A stretch of DNA of 29,534 nucleotides from an uncultured Lachnospiraceae bacterium (GCA_947564305.1 CANOBT010000068.1:1-29534), one strand, 5' to 3'. Shown: positions 16,596-24,807, counted from the first letter of the stretch. The notes: generated by a model from the sequence alone, not told the origin. Translations and numbers: made by a program.

Positions 16596-17294
16596 TCACG
16601 CACTGATCTCGCTGAGATATCTATAGATGGTCGCATTGGAACAGGAGAACTTTTTCGCAACAAAAGAAACCGCACCTTTGAGCTGGAACAATCCCTGCTC
16701 ATTCAACTGCTCCACGATATCCCGCCGCTCAAACTGATTCAGCCTGTCTATCGGCGTGGTAAGCGCTGCCGTGGCATCGTCAAACATTTTTTCCATTAAT
16801 GAGGAGATATCCATGGAAAAGCTTTCAGTCATCGGAGCAGCTCCCTCCTGTGAGACAGGGCTTTTATCCAATATGGGCCGGCTGTTTGCAGGATGCTGCT
16901 CAAGAAAGGCTTCCGGATGTATGGTGGAAAGTAGGGTTTCTACAAGTTCTTTATAACGATAGTCGTCGAAATTCACACATAAAAGTCCGATTGGTTTCCC
17001 ATCATCATCGCGTATAAACATGGTGGAAGAACGAAGGACATGCCCGTTTTGTGCGATTCCTTTGTAATTACACAAAAAATCGTTGTTTTCATATGCCTTG
17101 GAAGAAAGCATACGTAGGGCGGCATCGGTAAGAGGGCCTCCGGCTTCCCGGCCGCTGATATGTCCGTTGGCAATGGCTGCAATTGCGAGATCTTTGGAAC
17201 TTAAATCGTGCAGGACTACTTCGTAATTCGGTCCCAGGGCTTTTCCGAGAAATTCAACAATCACAGTATACTGTTGAAGCTTGTTTGAAGTCAT
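16596..17294 (-). CDS. YheO-like PAS/HTH transcriptional regulator (paralogue 2)
   Basis: 232 aa. The N-terminal YheO-like PAS domain shows YEVVLHDLSSKDLA, NGHISGREAGGPLTD and RSSTMFIRDDDGKPIGLLCVNFDD; a linker with polar insert (about 125-165) follows; the C-terminal HTH reads RRDIVEQLNEQGLFQLKGAV then AKKFSCSNATIYRYLSEI. It shares layout with the regulator at 5484-6122 but is longer and clearly diverged. Start ATG at 17294 after GGGGAAAG. It is divergent from ridA with 215 bases between, so it is the best candidate to control the ridA-to-lysR operon, as its paralogue sits at the other divergent junction. The ligand is unknown. Confidence 0.87.
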   Translation of the reverse strand: MTSNKLQQYTVIVEFLGKALGPNYEVVLHDLSSKDLAIAAIANGHISGREAGGPLTDAALRMLSSKAYENNDFLCNYKGIAQNGHVLRSSTMFIRDDDGKPIGLLCVNFDDYRYKELVETLLSTIHPEAFLEQHPANSRPILDKSPVSQEGAAPMTESFSMDISSLMEKMFDDATAALTTPIDRLNQFERRDIVEQLNEQGLFQLKGAVSFVAKKFSCSNATIYRYLSEISA

Positions 17295-17377
17295 AATCTT
17301 TCCCCATTTCTATGTATATAGTATTTCGGATAGTTACATATCTAAAAAATATTTTTTTTATCTAAAAATTATTATTT

Positions 17378-17406
17378 ATTATCGCATGGCATCACTTAAA
17401 ATTCAA
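17378..17406 (-). promoter_or_regulatory. Promoter of YheO-like regulator 2
   Basis: Minus strand TTGAAT (17401-17406), 17 bases, GATAAT (17378-17383). Between it and the gene lies a direct repeat TATCTAAAAA at 17339 and 17359, spaced exactly 20 bases, which could be an operator pair. Confidence 0.45.
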
Positions 17407-17435
17407 TATAAATATAGCGTCCGGCGTTGAAATTC

Positions 17436-17464
17436 TTGACATATTATCCGGAAAATGATAAAAT
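17436..17464 (+). promoter_or_regulatory. Promoter of the ridA-mod-selD operon
   Basis: TTGACA (17436-17441), exactly 17 bases, TAAAAT (17459-17464), 45 bases before the ridA start. It is the best sigma-A match in the window. Confidence 0.75.
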
Positions 17465-17509
17465 ATTTTTATTGCGAGAAAAGAAATTTGTAAAAGGAGG
17501 ATTTATTAC

Positions 17510-17893
17510 ATGAAAACAGTTTTAAACACAGACAAAGCACCAAAAGCAATCGGACCATATTCTCAGGGAATTGATACAGGAAATTTGATGTTCCTTTCAG
17601 GTCAGCTTCCAATCGTTCCGTCCGAAGGAAAAATCGTAGCAGAGGATATCGAAGGACAGACAAAACAGTCCTTGGAAAATGTAAAATCTATTCTGGAATC
17701 CGCAGGATGCACGATGGACAATGTTGTGAAGACAACCGTATTTTTGAAGGACATCGCAGATTTTGTAAAAATGAACGAAGTATACAAGGGATTTTTCAGT
17801 GAAGGCAATTATCCGGCAAGATCTGCATTCCAGGTAGCAGCACTTCCTCAGGGCGCATTAGTAGAAATTGAAGTGGTTGCATTAAAGGGCTGA
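17510..17893 (+). CDS. ridA: RidA-family enamine/imine deaminase
   Basis: 127 aa, standard size of the YjgF/YER057c/UK114 family. Typical segments are KAPKAIGPYSQGI at the N-terminus, LMFLSGQLPIVP, and the catalytic-site Arg in NYPARSAFQVAALPQGALVEIE. RidA hydrolyses 2-aminoacrylate to pyruvate and ammonia. Here that matches YgeX, whose reaction passes through 2-aminoacrylate, so a copy inside the island makes metabolic sense. ATG at 17510 follows AAGGAGG. First gene after the strong promoter and only 2 bases from the next gene. Confidence 0.93.
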   Translation: MKTVLNTDKAPKAIGPYSQGIDTGNLMFLSGQLPIVPSEGKIVAEDIEGQTKQSLENVKSILESAGCTMDNVVKTTVFLKDIADFVKMNEVYKGFFSEGNYPARSAFQVAALPQGALVEIEVVALKG

Positions 17894-17895
17894 TC

Positions 17896-18825
17896 ATGAA
17901 TGTTGGTGCAGTGATTGATGCTGCCGGTATACCTGCCGGAGCGGACAGTCTTGGCCAATTGACGGAGATTGACAATTTGACTGTAGCAGAGCGGGTTGTT
18001 GTGAATTTTCAGCGTTTGGGTGTTAAGGATATTGTTATGGTAACCGGATACCGGGCAGAGCAGGTGGAGAGGACTCTCCGCCGCTTTGGAATCACATTTC
18101 TCAGGAACGAAAGTTATGAAGCGGCACAGATGTTGGATTCTGTGAAGCTGGGTCTTCATTATCTGAGAGAGCGGTGTGACAAGGTGTTGTTTTGTCCGGT
18201 GGATGTTCCGTTTTTTATGGAAGATACGGTGGAAAGGCTTTTAAGGGCAGCGGGAGATTTTCTTCTGCCTGTCTGTCGGGAGCTGCCAGGCTTCCCTGTG
18301 TGCATTGATAAGTCTTTGTTCCAGTCTGTTCTGGAATACAATGGAAATCAAGGATTGGAAGGTGTTCTGGAAGTGGTAGATATGGAACCGATATATCTGC
18401 AGGTTCAAGATGAAGGTGTTCTTGCAGGCGCAAAAGCTTCGGAGGCGCTCAGGTATCTTGCGAAGCTTCATGATGAAAGACTGATGCGCCCTCAGGTAAA
18501 AGTCAGATTGGTCAAGAAGAAACCGTTTTTCGGACCAGGAATTGTCACTTTACTGAAACAGGTTGACAGCCTGGGGTCAGTAAAAGAGGCATGCTTGAGA
18601 ACGAATATTTCTTATAGTAAAGGTTGGAAAATGATTCATTCGGCGGAGGAGGAGCTGGGTTATGAAGTTGTGGGCAGGCAGCCGGGCGGCCGGAATGGAG
18701 GCAGAGCATTTCTGACAGAAAAAGGGAAAAAACTTCTTCAAATGTTTGAAGAATATGAAGAGCAGGTAGAAAAAGCAGCATACGAGATTTATAGTCAAAT
18801 TTTTTTGGAAAGCGAATTGTTTTGA
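17896..18825 (+). CDS. MocA/YgfJ-like nucleotidyltransferase fused to a ModE-like HTH domain; nucleotide loop degenerate
   Basis: 309 aa. Residues 1-190 resemble the Moco cytidylyltransferase YgfJ/MocA: VMVTGYRAEQVE, NESYEAAQMLDSVKLGL and the metal-site CPVDVPF are recognisable. However, the N-terminal signature, normally like AAGxSxRMGxxK, reads VIDAAGIPAGADSLGQL, without the usual Arg-Met-Gly and Lys. Residues 200-309 form a ModE N-terminal winged HTH (FFGPGIVTLLKQVDSLGSVK, YSKGWKMIHSAEEELGYEVV, GGRNGGRAFLTEKGKKLL). The fusion suggests a DNA-binding sensor of molybdenum cofactor or nucleotide rather than a working transferase. No intact copy of MocA exists in the window. Start ATG two bases after the ridA stop, with AAAGGG upstream. 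Confidence 0.85.
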   Translation: MNVGAVIDAAGIPAGADSLGQLTEIDNLTVAERVVVNFQRLGVKDIVMVTGYRAEQVERTLRRFGITFLRNESYEAAQMLDSVKLGLHYLRERCDKVLFCPVDVPFFMEDTVERLLRAAGDFLLPVCRELPGFPVCIDKSLFQSVLEYNGNQGLEGVLEVVDMEPIYLQVQDEGVLAGAKASEALRYLAKLHDERLMRPQVKVRLVKKKPFFGPGIVTLLKQVDSLGSVKEACLRTNISYSKGWKMIHSAEEELGYEVVGRQPGGRNGGRAFLTEKGKKLLQMFEEYEEQVEKAAYEIYSQIFLESELF

Positions 18826-18852
18826 AAAAATATACGATATGAGGTATTGCAA

Positions 18853-19875
18853 ATGAAACTGATGAAGACGGAAGAGGCCGTGGGACAGGTCTTGTGTCAT
18901 GATATCACCCAGATTATCAAGGGGGTGACAAAGGATGCGGTCTTTCGCAAAGGCCACATTATCCGTGAGGAGGATATTCCAGTACTCCTGAGCGTGGGAA
19001 AGGACCATATTTATATCTGGGAAAATGACGAGAACATGCTTCATGAAAATGAAGCCGCACAGATTCTCTATGATATCTGCAAAAATGCTCATATGCGTCC
19101 GTCAGAAATAAAAGAGGGCAAGATTGAAGTCATCGCAGAGTGTAACGGGTTGTTTTACGTGGATTCTGACAGACTGAATGCAATCAATTCTCTGGGTGAG
19201 ATGATGATTGCAGCCCGTCATGGGAACTTCCCAGTGAAAGCAGGAGATAAGCTGGCCGGGACCAGAATTATCCCGCTGGTCATTGAAAAGAAAAAGATGG
19301 AACACGCGAAAGAGGTCGCAGGCGATACGCCGCTTTTTGAAGTCCGGCCTTATCTGAAAAAAAGGGTGGGTATCGTGACCACTGGAAATGAAGTGTTTCA
19401 TGGAAGAATCCAGGATACCTTTACCCCTGTAATAGAAGAGAAATTGTCAGAATATGACGTAGAGATGGTTGGCCATGAAATCTGTGATGATGACCATGAA
19501 CATATCACGGCGGCTATCAAAAAACTTCTGGATTTAGGTGCGGATATGATTATTTGTACCGGTGGCATGAGTGTGGACCCGGATGACAGGACCCCTCTTG
19601 CAATCCGTAATTCAGGGGCAGAGATTGTAACCTATGGTGCACCAGTCCTGCCGGGAGCGATGTTCCTTCTGGCATATTATGGGGAACAGAAGATTCCGGT
19701 GATAGGACTTCCGGGCTGCGTGATGTACGCGAAACGGACCATTTTCGATCTGGTTCTGCCGAGAGTGATGGCGGGAGAGGTGCTTGAAAAGAAAGATTTA
19801 GATCAGCTTGGAGAGGGCGGCCTGTGCCTGTCCTGTCCGGTGTGTACATTCCCGAATTGTGGATTTGGGAAGTAA
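18853..19875 (+). CDS. MoeA/MogA-like molybdopterin-binding protein with Cys-rich tail
   Basis: 340 aa from the ATG at 18853 with GAGG 8 bases before; an upstream TTG is rejected. Its molybdopterin-binding domain covers about residues 170-310 (KRVGIVTTGNEVFHGRIQDT, GADMIICTGGMSVDPDDRTP, LPGAMFLLAYY, VIGLPGCVMYAKRTIFDLVL). The N-terminal third is not the normal MoeA domain I-II region but starts KLMKTEEAVGQVLCHDITQI, common in shorter clostridial relatives. The C-terminus ends CLSCPVCTFPNCGFGK, with four cysteines in the last 16 residues, possibly a metal or sulfur-binding tail. It likely takes part in molybdenum insertion or Moco handling for the dehydrogenase; whether it replaces MoeA is not known. 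Confidence 0.87.
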   Translation: MKLMKTEEAVGQVLCHDITQIIKGVTKDAVFRKGHIIREEDIPVLLSVGKDHIYIWENDENMLHENEAAQILYDICKNAHMRPSEIKEGKIEVIAECNGLFYVDSDRLNAINSLGEMMIAARHGNFPVKAGDKLAGTRIIPLVIEKKKMEHAKEVAGDTPLFEVRPYLKKRVGIVTTGNEVFHGRIQDTFTPVIEEKLSEYDVEMVGHEICDDDHEHITAAIKKLLDLGADMIICTGGMSVDPDDRTPLAIRNSGAEIVTYGAPVLPGAMFLLAYYGEQKIPVIGLPGCVMYAKRTIFDLVLPRVMAGEVLEKKDLDQLGEGGLCLSCPVCTFPNCGFGK

Positions 19876-19962
19876 ACAAAAAAGGGAATCTTTTTTAGGC
19901 GGGCAGATAATGATAGAAAAGAACAGAACATGTGGCAGCTAAGAAAAGGGGAAAAGGCAGTA

Positions 19963-20889
19963 GTGAAAAACAGAATGTTCAGAAAATTAGTAAGCGGAGT
20001 ATTGATTTCAGCTATGGCAGGAACTATGCTCATGGGATGCGGCGGAAATGCGTCTGAGAGTGAGAGCACAAAAGAGGATTCAGCGGAGGATGTACAGGAA
20101 GAGGATACAGATTCGGAAGATTCCGGACAGGCAGAAGAGACCGAAATCCAGGTGTTTATCGCTGCAAGTCTGAATACGGTTATGACAGAGTTGGCAGAGA
20201 AATACAATGAAGACCATCCGGAAGTAAAGATTGTATACAATGCGGACAGTTCCGGTACACTGCTGACACAGATTGAAGAAGGCTATGAGTGCGATATCTT
20301 TTTCTCTGCCGCACAGAAGCAGATGGACCAGTTAGAAGAGGACGGGCTTGTTTTAGACGGTACAAGGGCGAATGTAGTCAACAACCAGGTTGTTGTTGTG
20401 ACATTAAAAGACAGCGGTACAGCGGTTACCGGGCTCGATAATATAGGCGGCGCTCAGAGCATTGCATTGGCAGGCGGAAGTGTTCCGGTTGGAAAATATA
20501 CAAGGCAGGCTCTGGTCAATCTTGGAGAATTGGAAGAGGTTGAGGATGTAGCAGCCATTACCACAGAGCAGGTTTCCGAGGCGCTTGGCGGAGTAGAGAT
20601 CAGCGAGCAGGACAACGTAAGCAAGGTATTGACAGCGGTAGTAGAAGGCTCCTGTGAGGTTGGAACAACCTACTATTCAGACACTTATGGATATGAAGAC
20701 GATCTGGACATTCTGGAAACTGTAAGCTATGACCTGACAGGAAACGTCATCTATCCGGTTGCCCAGGTAGTAAATGACGAGGCGGATGATGCGCAGTCGG
20801 CGGCAGCGGCAGATTTCCTCAAATTTATCTTATCAGATGAGGCAAAGGCAGTGTTTGATTCCTATTACTTTGACACAAATGTAGAGTAG
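19963..20889 (+). CDS. modA: Molybdate ABC transporter substrate-binding lipoprotein
   Basis: 308 aa from the GTG at 19963, preceded by AAGGGGAAAAGG; the upstream ATG at 19930 has no ribosome binding site and would add a poor charged leader. A lipoprotein signal ends in LMGC with the lipidated Cys at about residue 26, then a low-complexity acidic Ser/Glu/Asp linker of 40 residues. The mature domain has the ModA start IQVFIAASLNTVMTELAEKY, DSSGTLLTQIEEGYECDIFF and later GTTYYSDTYG. It binds molybdate (or tungstate) outside the membrane and feeds ModB/ModC, located directly downstream. Confidence 0.9.
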   Translation: MKNRMFRKLVSGVLISAMAGTMLMGCGGNASESESTKEDSAEDVQEEDTDSEDSGQAEETEIQVFIAASLNTVMTELAEKYNEDHPEVKIVYNADSSGTLLTQIEEGYECDIFFSAAQKQMDQLEEDGLVLDGTRANVVNNQVVVVTLKDSGTAVTGLDNIGGAQSIALAGGSVPVGKYTRQALVNLGELEEVEDVAAITTEQVSEALGGVEISEQDNVSKVLTAVVEGSCEVGTTYYSDTYGYEDDLDILETVSYDLTGNVIYPVAQVVNDEADDAQSAAAADFLKFILSDEAKAVFDSYYFDTNVE

Positions 20890-20927
20890 GTTACAGCGGT
20901 TAGGATTTCATTTACAGGAGGTGCAGG

Positions 20928-21632
20928 ATGGAAACAGTGGCTGAAATATTAAAAAGCCTGGATTGGAGCCCTTTATTAATCTCTTTAAAGACGGGCATTG
21001 TGGCGACTGTGCTCTGTTTTTTTCTGGGGATATTCGCAGCCAGAAGGGTGATGAAAGCTGCTCCCGGAAAGAAGGCGGTCATTGATGGAATTTTGACGCT
21101 TCCTATGGTACTTCCGCCTACTGTAGCAGGATTTTTTCTTCTTCTGCTTTTCAGCAGAAGGAGACCTTTCGGAATCTTTTTGTATGAAAATTTTGACCTG
21201 AAGGTGGTTCAAACCTGGCTTGGCTGTATTATCGCGGCAGCGGTCATTTCATTTCCGTTGATGTACAGGAATGCAAGGGCAGCCTTTGAACAGATTGATG
21301 TGAACCTGGTCTATGCAGGCAGGACGCTTGGCATGACCGAATTTCAGATTTTCTGGAGAGTGGTCGTTCCGACAGCAGGACCGGGGATTGCATCCGGCAC
21401 TATTCTTACCTTTGCAAGAGCGTTGGGGGAATATGGAGCTACGTCTATGCTTGCAGGAAATATTCCGGGTAAGACAGGAACGATTTCCCAGAAAATTGCC
21501 ATGGTAATCCAGGACGGAGACTATATGACAGCAGGAATCTGGGTGGCGATCGTGATTGTAATTGCTCTTGTGATTATTATTTTGATGAACCTGATTTCCG
21601 GAAAGAGAATGAAAACGGTAAAAAGGTGGTAA
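20928..21632 (+). CDS. modB: Molybdate ABC transporter permease
   Basis: 234 aa with about five to six transmembrane segments. The EAA loop that docks the ATPase reads GRTLGMTEFQIFWRVVVPTA and is followed by LTFARALGEYGATSMLAGNI, typical of ModB/CysT-type permeases. Start ATG at 20928 with GGAGG. It ends 14 bases before modC. Confidence 0.95.
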   Translation: METVAEILKSLDWSPLLISLKTGIVATVLCFFLGIFAARRVMKAAPGKKAVIDGILTLPMVLPPTVAGFFLLLLFSRRRPFGIFLYENFDLKVVQTWLGCIIAAAVISFPLMYRNARAAFEQIDVNLVYAGRTLGMTEFQIFWRVVVPTAGPGIASGTILTFARALGEYGATSMLAGNIPGKTGTISQKIAMVIQDGDYMTAGIWVAIVIVIALVIIILMNLISGKRMKTVKRW

Positions 21633-21646
21633 GGAGCTGTACGCAG

Positions 21647-22699
21647 ATGAGTCTGAATATATATATCAAAAGAAATTTCCTTTCATTCCGGCTGGATGTC
21701 CGGTTTGAAAGCAGCGCATCCAGAATCGGCATCCTTGGGGCATCCGGCTGCGGCAAGAGCATGACATTAAAAAGCATTGCAGGAATCGAGACTCCGGACG
21801 AGGGAGAGATTGTAATTAACGGAAAAGTGATGTATGATTCAAAACAGAGGATCTATATCAAACCGCAGAAGCGTAATATCGGGTATTTATTTCAGAATTA
21901 TGCGTTATTTCCAACTATGACAGTCGCAAAAAATATCGGAGCCGGACTAAAAGGTTCCAGGCAGGAGAATCGGAAACGGGTGCAGGAAATGATACGCACG
22001 TTTCAACTGGAGGGAATGGAGGAACGTCTTCCGGGGGAGTTGTCCGGCGGACAACAGCAGAGAGTCGCGCTGGCACGGATCATGGCTTATGAACCGGATG
22101 TGATCCTTCTGGACGAGCCCTTTTCCGCGCTGGACCAGTTTTTAAAGGACAGGCTGCAGCAGGAACTGTATGATATGCTGAAAAATTACCAGGGAACCGT
22201 GATTATGGTTTCTCATGACAGGGATGAAATCTACCGATTCAGCGAGGAACTGCTGATTATGGATCAGGGACAGGTCGTCGCTTCTGGAAATACAAAAAAA
22301 ATATTTGAAAACCCGGAACATAAAGAGGCAGCCAGACTGACCGGATGTAAGAATTTTTCCAGAGTGCAGAGAAAGAACAGGCATAAACTGGATGCCATTG
22401 ACTGGGGAATTGAATTACAGTGCAGCCGGGAAATTCCGGAGGAAATTACATATGTAGGTTTTAGGGCGCATGAATTTATTCCTGTTTGGGGAGAACGCGG
22501 GCCGAACTGCATTCAGATGCGTCTGGCAGGCAGTGCAGACCTTCCCTTTGAGAAGAATTTTTATGTTTTACCGGAAGATGGCCAGGGGAAGGAGAATATC
22601 TGCTGGTTCTTACAGAAGGATAAATGGGGGATGTTGGATGAGAAAGGAATGCCGGATTATCTGCAGTTTCCGGAAGAACACCTGCTGTTTTTATCATGA
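21647..22699 (+). CDS. modC: Molybdate ABC transporter ATP-binding protein
   Basis: 350 aa from the ATG at 21647, which has AAGGAG ten bases before; a GTG at 21626 would overlap modB. Walker A GASGCGKSM, signature LSGGQQQRVALARI and Walker B VILLDEPFSAL are intact. The last 120 residues (after TGCKNFSRVQRKNRHK) do not show an obvious mop (molybdate-sensing) motif as in E. coli ModC but a divergent regulatory domain (ITYVGFRAHEFIP). Molybdate uptake energised by ATP. Confidence 0.93.
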   Translation: MSLNIYIKRNFLSFRLDVRFESSASRIGILGASGCGKSMTLKSIAGIETPDEGEIVINGKVMYDSKQRIYIKPQKRNIGYLFQNYALFPTMTVAKNIGAGLKGSRQENRKRVQEMIRTFQLEGMEERLPGELSGGQQQRVALARIMAYEPDVILLDEPFSALDQFLKDRLQQELYDMLKNYQGTVIMVSHDRDEIYRFSEELLIMDQGQVVASGNTKKIFENPEHKEAARLTGCKNFSRVQRKNRHKLDAIDWGIELQCSREIPEEITYVGFRAHEFIPVWGERGPNCIQMRLAGSADLPFEKNFYVLPEDGQGKENICWFLQKDKWGMLDEKGMPDYLQFPEEHLLFLS

Positions 22700-22820
22700 T
22701 GATGCAGTACGACTTCAGAGTCTTGAAGCCAATTATACGGTATTCGAAGCGGTCAAACTGCATTTTCCATTGTTTCCATAGGGTACAAAGCGGCAGATTT
22801 TGAAAGAAAGGAAATAGAAC

Positions 22821-23846
22821 ATGAGTGATAAGATTGTATTTTGTAAAGGCGGAGGCTGTACGGCAAAGCTTGGGGCAGGGGTCTTGAGCCGTGTATTGGA
22901 GCGCCTTCCGAAAGGACCCTTGGATGAAAATCTTTTAATCGGATATGACAGTAAGGACGATGCAGCGGTTTACCGGATTACAGACGACACGGCGATTGTG
23001 CAGACATTGGATTTTTTTCCGCCTATGGTGGAGGACCCGTACTTATTTGGAAAGATTGCTGCCACCAATGCGCTCAGTGACGTGTATGCTATGGGTGGAG
23101 ATGTGAGGACAGCTCTGAATATTGTCTGTTTCCCGGAAGATATGGATTTAAATATCCTGGGAGAAATTATGCGGGGCGGTTCAGAGAAGGTGATGGAGGC
23201 AGGTGGAATTCTTGCAGGAGGGCATTCTATCGCAGATGACAGTGTGAAATATGGATTGTCAGTAACAGGTGTGGTCCATCCGAAGAAAATGTATCCCAAC
23301 AATCAAGGACAGCCGGGGGATGTCTTAATCTTGACCAAAAAACTGGGTGTGGGAATTATCTGTACGGCAAACCGGATTCAGGAAGCGTCTGAGACAGCCA
23401 TGAATGAGGCGGCAGTTTCCATGACTACGCTGAACAAACGGGCATCTGAAATCAGCAGAAAATACGAGATTCATGCCTGTACGGATGTGACGGGATTTGG
23501 ATTTCTGGGCCACCTCCATGAGATGATGGATAACAGGTATTCCTGCCAGGTTTACGCAGGCCAGGTTTCGGTTATGCCAGAGGCATTACATTACGCGGAA
23601 GAATTTTTCTTGACTGCGGCGGCACAGAAAAACAGGAACCACCTGGAAAGCCATGTACGGTTTGAAAATATTTCCTTTGCAATGGAGGAAGTGCTGTTCG
23701 ACCCTCAGACCTCCGGAGGACTGTTGATGGCGGTATGTCCCGATCAGGCAGAGGAGCTGTTGGCAGAACTTCAGGAAGAAGGGCTTCCGGCAAAAATCGT
23801 AGGAAAAATAATAGAAAGAAAAGATACAGAGATATATGTGATATGA
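22821..23846 (+). CDS. selD: Selenide, water dikinase (selenophosphate synthetase)
   Basis: 341 aa; makes selenophosphate from selenide and ATP. Active-site Cys13 and Lys16 are in [10 protein letters not shown], keeping the Cys-x2-Lys spacing of E. coli SelD (Cys17/Lys20); this is the Cys form, with no in-frame UGA. Other motifs: [64 protein letters not shown] and [12 protein letters not shown]. Start ATG at 22821 with AAAGGAAA upstream. It sits with the molybdenum genes and not with selA, selB or selC, consistent with orphan SelD serving a selenium-dependent molybdenum hydroxylase. It overlaps lysR by 4 bases (ATGA). Confidence 0.96.
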   Translation: MSDKIVFCKGGGCTAKLGAGVLSRVLERLPKGPLDENLLIGYDSKDDAAVYRITDDTAIVQTLDFFPPMVEDPYLFGKIAATNALSDVYAMGGDVRTALNIVCFPEDMDLNILGEIMRGGSEKVMEAGGILAGGHSIADDSVKYGLSVTGVVHPKKMYPNNQGQPGDVLILTKKLGVGIICTANRIQEASETAMNEAAVSMTTLNKRASEISRKYEIHACTDVTGFGFLGHLHEMMDNRYSCQVYAGQVSVMPEALHYAEEFFLTAAAQKNRNHLESHVRFENISFAMEEVLFDPQTSGGLLMAVCPDQAEELLAELQEEGLPAKIVGKIIERKDTEIYVI

Positions 23847-24745
23847 AACTAAAACAACTAGAAGTATTTGTAGCGGTCGCAGATTATAAGAGCTTTTCGA
23901 AAGCAGCAAAAATATTATATTTGACACAGCCTACCATCAGCGCGTATATTTCTTCCCTGGAAAATGAATTGAATGCAAAGCTGTTTGTACGCAATACGAA
24001 GGAAATCCATATGACGGAGTCAGGCATCCGCCTGTATCAGTATGCCAGAGAAATGCTTGTCCTGCAAAATAAGATTATGGACGAGTTTCACCCGGATTCT
24101 CAGAAAGAGGAAGCTCGTCTGGTGGTGGCGGCCTCCACGGTCCCATCCCGGTATCTGCTTCCGGATATCCTGGCTGGATATAAAGAAAAATATCCTTATG
24201 GACAGTTGGAAATCAGGGAATCCGACAGTGCCAGGGTCATCGAGGATGTGGCCAGGCATGTGGTGGATGTGGGATTTACAGGAACCGCGTTGGAAAATAA
24301 GGTTTGCCAATATATTCCATTTTACGAGGATGAACTGGTTATCATTATGCCCAATACAGACAGATACCGCAGGATATTGGAACAGGAAAACGATTTGAAC
24401 TGGATACGAAAGGAACCATTTCTCATGCGGGAGGAGGGCTCCGGCACCCGGAAAGAAGCGGAAAAACAGTTGAAAACGGCTGGTGTTGACGTGGAACGCC
24501 TTCATGTGGCGGCCAGTGTGGAAAGCACGGAAACGATTAAGCGCTCTGTAAAAAATGGAATCGGGATTACGATGATTTCCAGTCTGGCAGCGAAGGAAGA
24601 AATTGCAGCAGGGACAGTCTTGACATTTCCTATGGGAAAACACAAGAGTACGAGAAAATTGTATCTGGTGTATAATAATAGCTGCATTCTCTCAAAGCAG
24701 GCGGGAAATCTGGTGAAAGTGGTAAAGGAGTTATATTCGGCATAA
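23843..24745 (+). CDS. LysR-family regulator associated with selenium metabolism
   Basis: 300 aa from the ATG at 23843, which overlaps the selD stop (ATGA); a longer upstream frame reads an Arg/Lys-rich shadow of selD and is rejected. The N-terminal winged HTH is typical ([40 protein letters not shown]), with a substrate-binding domain from about residue 90 ([34 protein letters not shown] near 195). LysR proteins fused in operons with selD are known in Clostridia as selenium-metabolism-associated; the effector is unknown. It probably regulates this operon or the hydroxylase operon. Confidence 0.92.
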   Translation: MKLKQLEVFVAVADYKSFSKAAKILYLTQPTISAYISSLENELNAKLFVRNTKEIHMTESGIRLYQYAREMLVLQNKIMDEFHPDSQKEEARLVVAASTVPSRYLLPDILAGYKEKYPYGQLEIRESDSARVIEDVARHVVDVGFTGTALENKVCQYIPFYEDELVIIMPNTDRYRRILEQENDLNWIRKEPFLMREEGSGTRKEAEKQLKTAGVDVERLHVAASVESTETIKRSVKNGIGITMISSLAAKEEIAAGTVLTFPMGKHKSTRKLYLVYNNSCILSKQAGNLVKVVKELYSA

Positions 24746-24763
24746 GGAATAGAAAATATGTAA

Positions 24764-24801
24764 AAAGGGCGGATGGTCATTGTTCAGATCATTCGCCCTT
24801 T
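24764..24801. terminator. Bidirectional terminator between lysR and the GAF gene
   Basis: AAAGGGCG (24764-24771) pairs with CGCCCTTT (24794-24801), with extra ATG/CAT pairing inside. On the minus strand the stem runs into TTTTTACATATTTTC, a good T-run; on the plus strand only a short T-run is present. Genes converge on it. Confidence 0.85.
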
Positions 24802-24807
24802 AGGTTG

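Noticed and set aside
19876..19905. AAAAAAG/CTTTTTT hairpin after the MoeA-like gene as a terminator
   Set aside because: The stem is almost pure A-U and modABC follow at once in the same direction; termination is unlikely.
19930..19962. Upstream ATG at 19930 as modA start
   Set aside because: No ribosome binding site before it, and it would place 11 extra charged residues before a normal lipoprotein signal.
22705..22761. Possible stem (TGCAGT/ACTGCA) with small inner hairpins in the modC-selD spacer
   Set aside because: Outer pairing is only 6 bp over a long loop and inner hairpins are short; not distinguishable from chance.
23735..23842. N-terminal extension of the LysR gene
   Set aside because: Arg/Gly/Lys-rich out-of-frame reading of selD; the ATG at 23843 overlaps the selD stop and begins a standard LysR N-terminus.
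13393..23846. Selenocysteine (in-frame UGA) in the dehydrogenase or SelD
   Set aside because: Both frames are open without internal UGA, and the SelD active site is an ordinary Cys codon.
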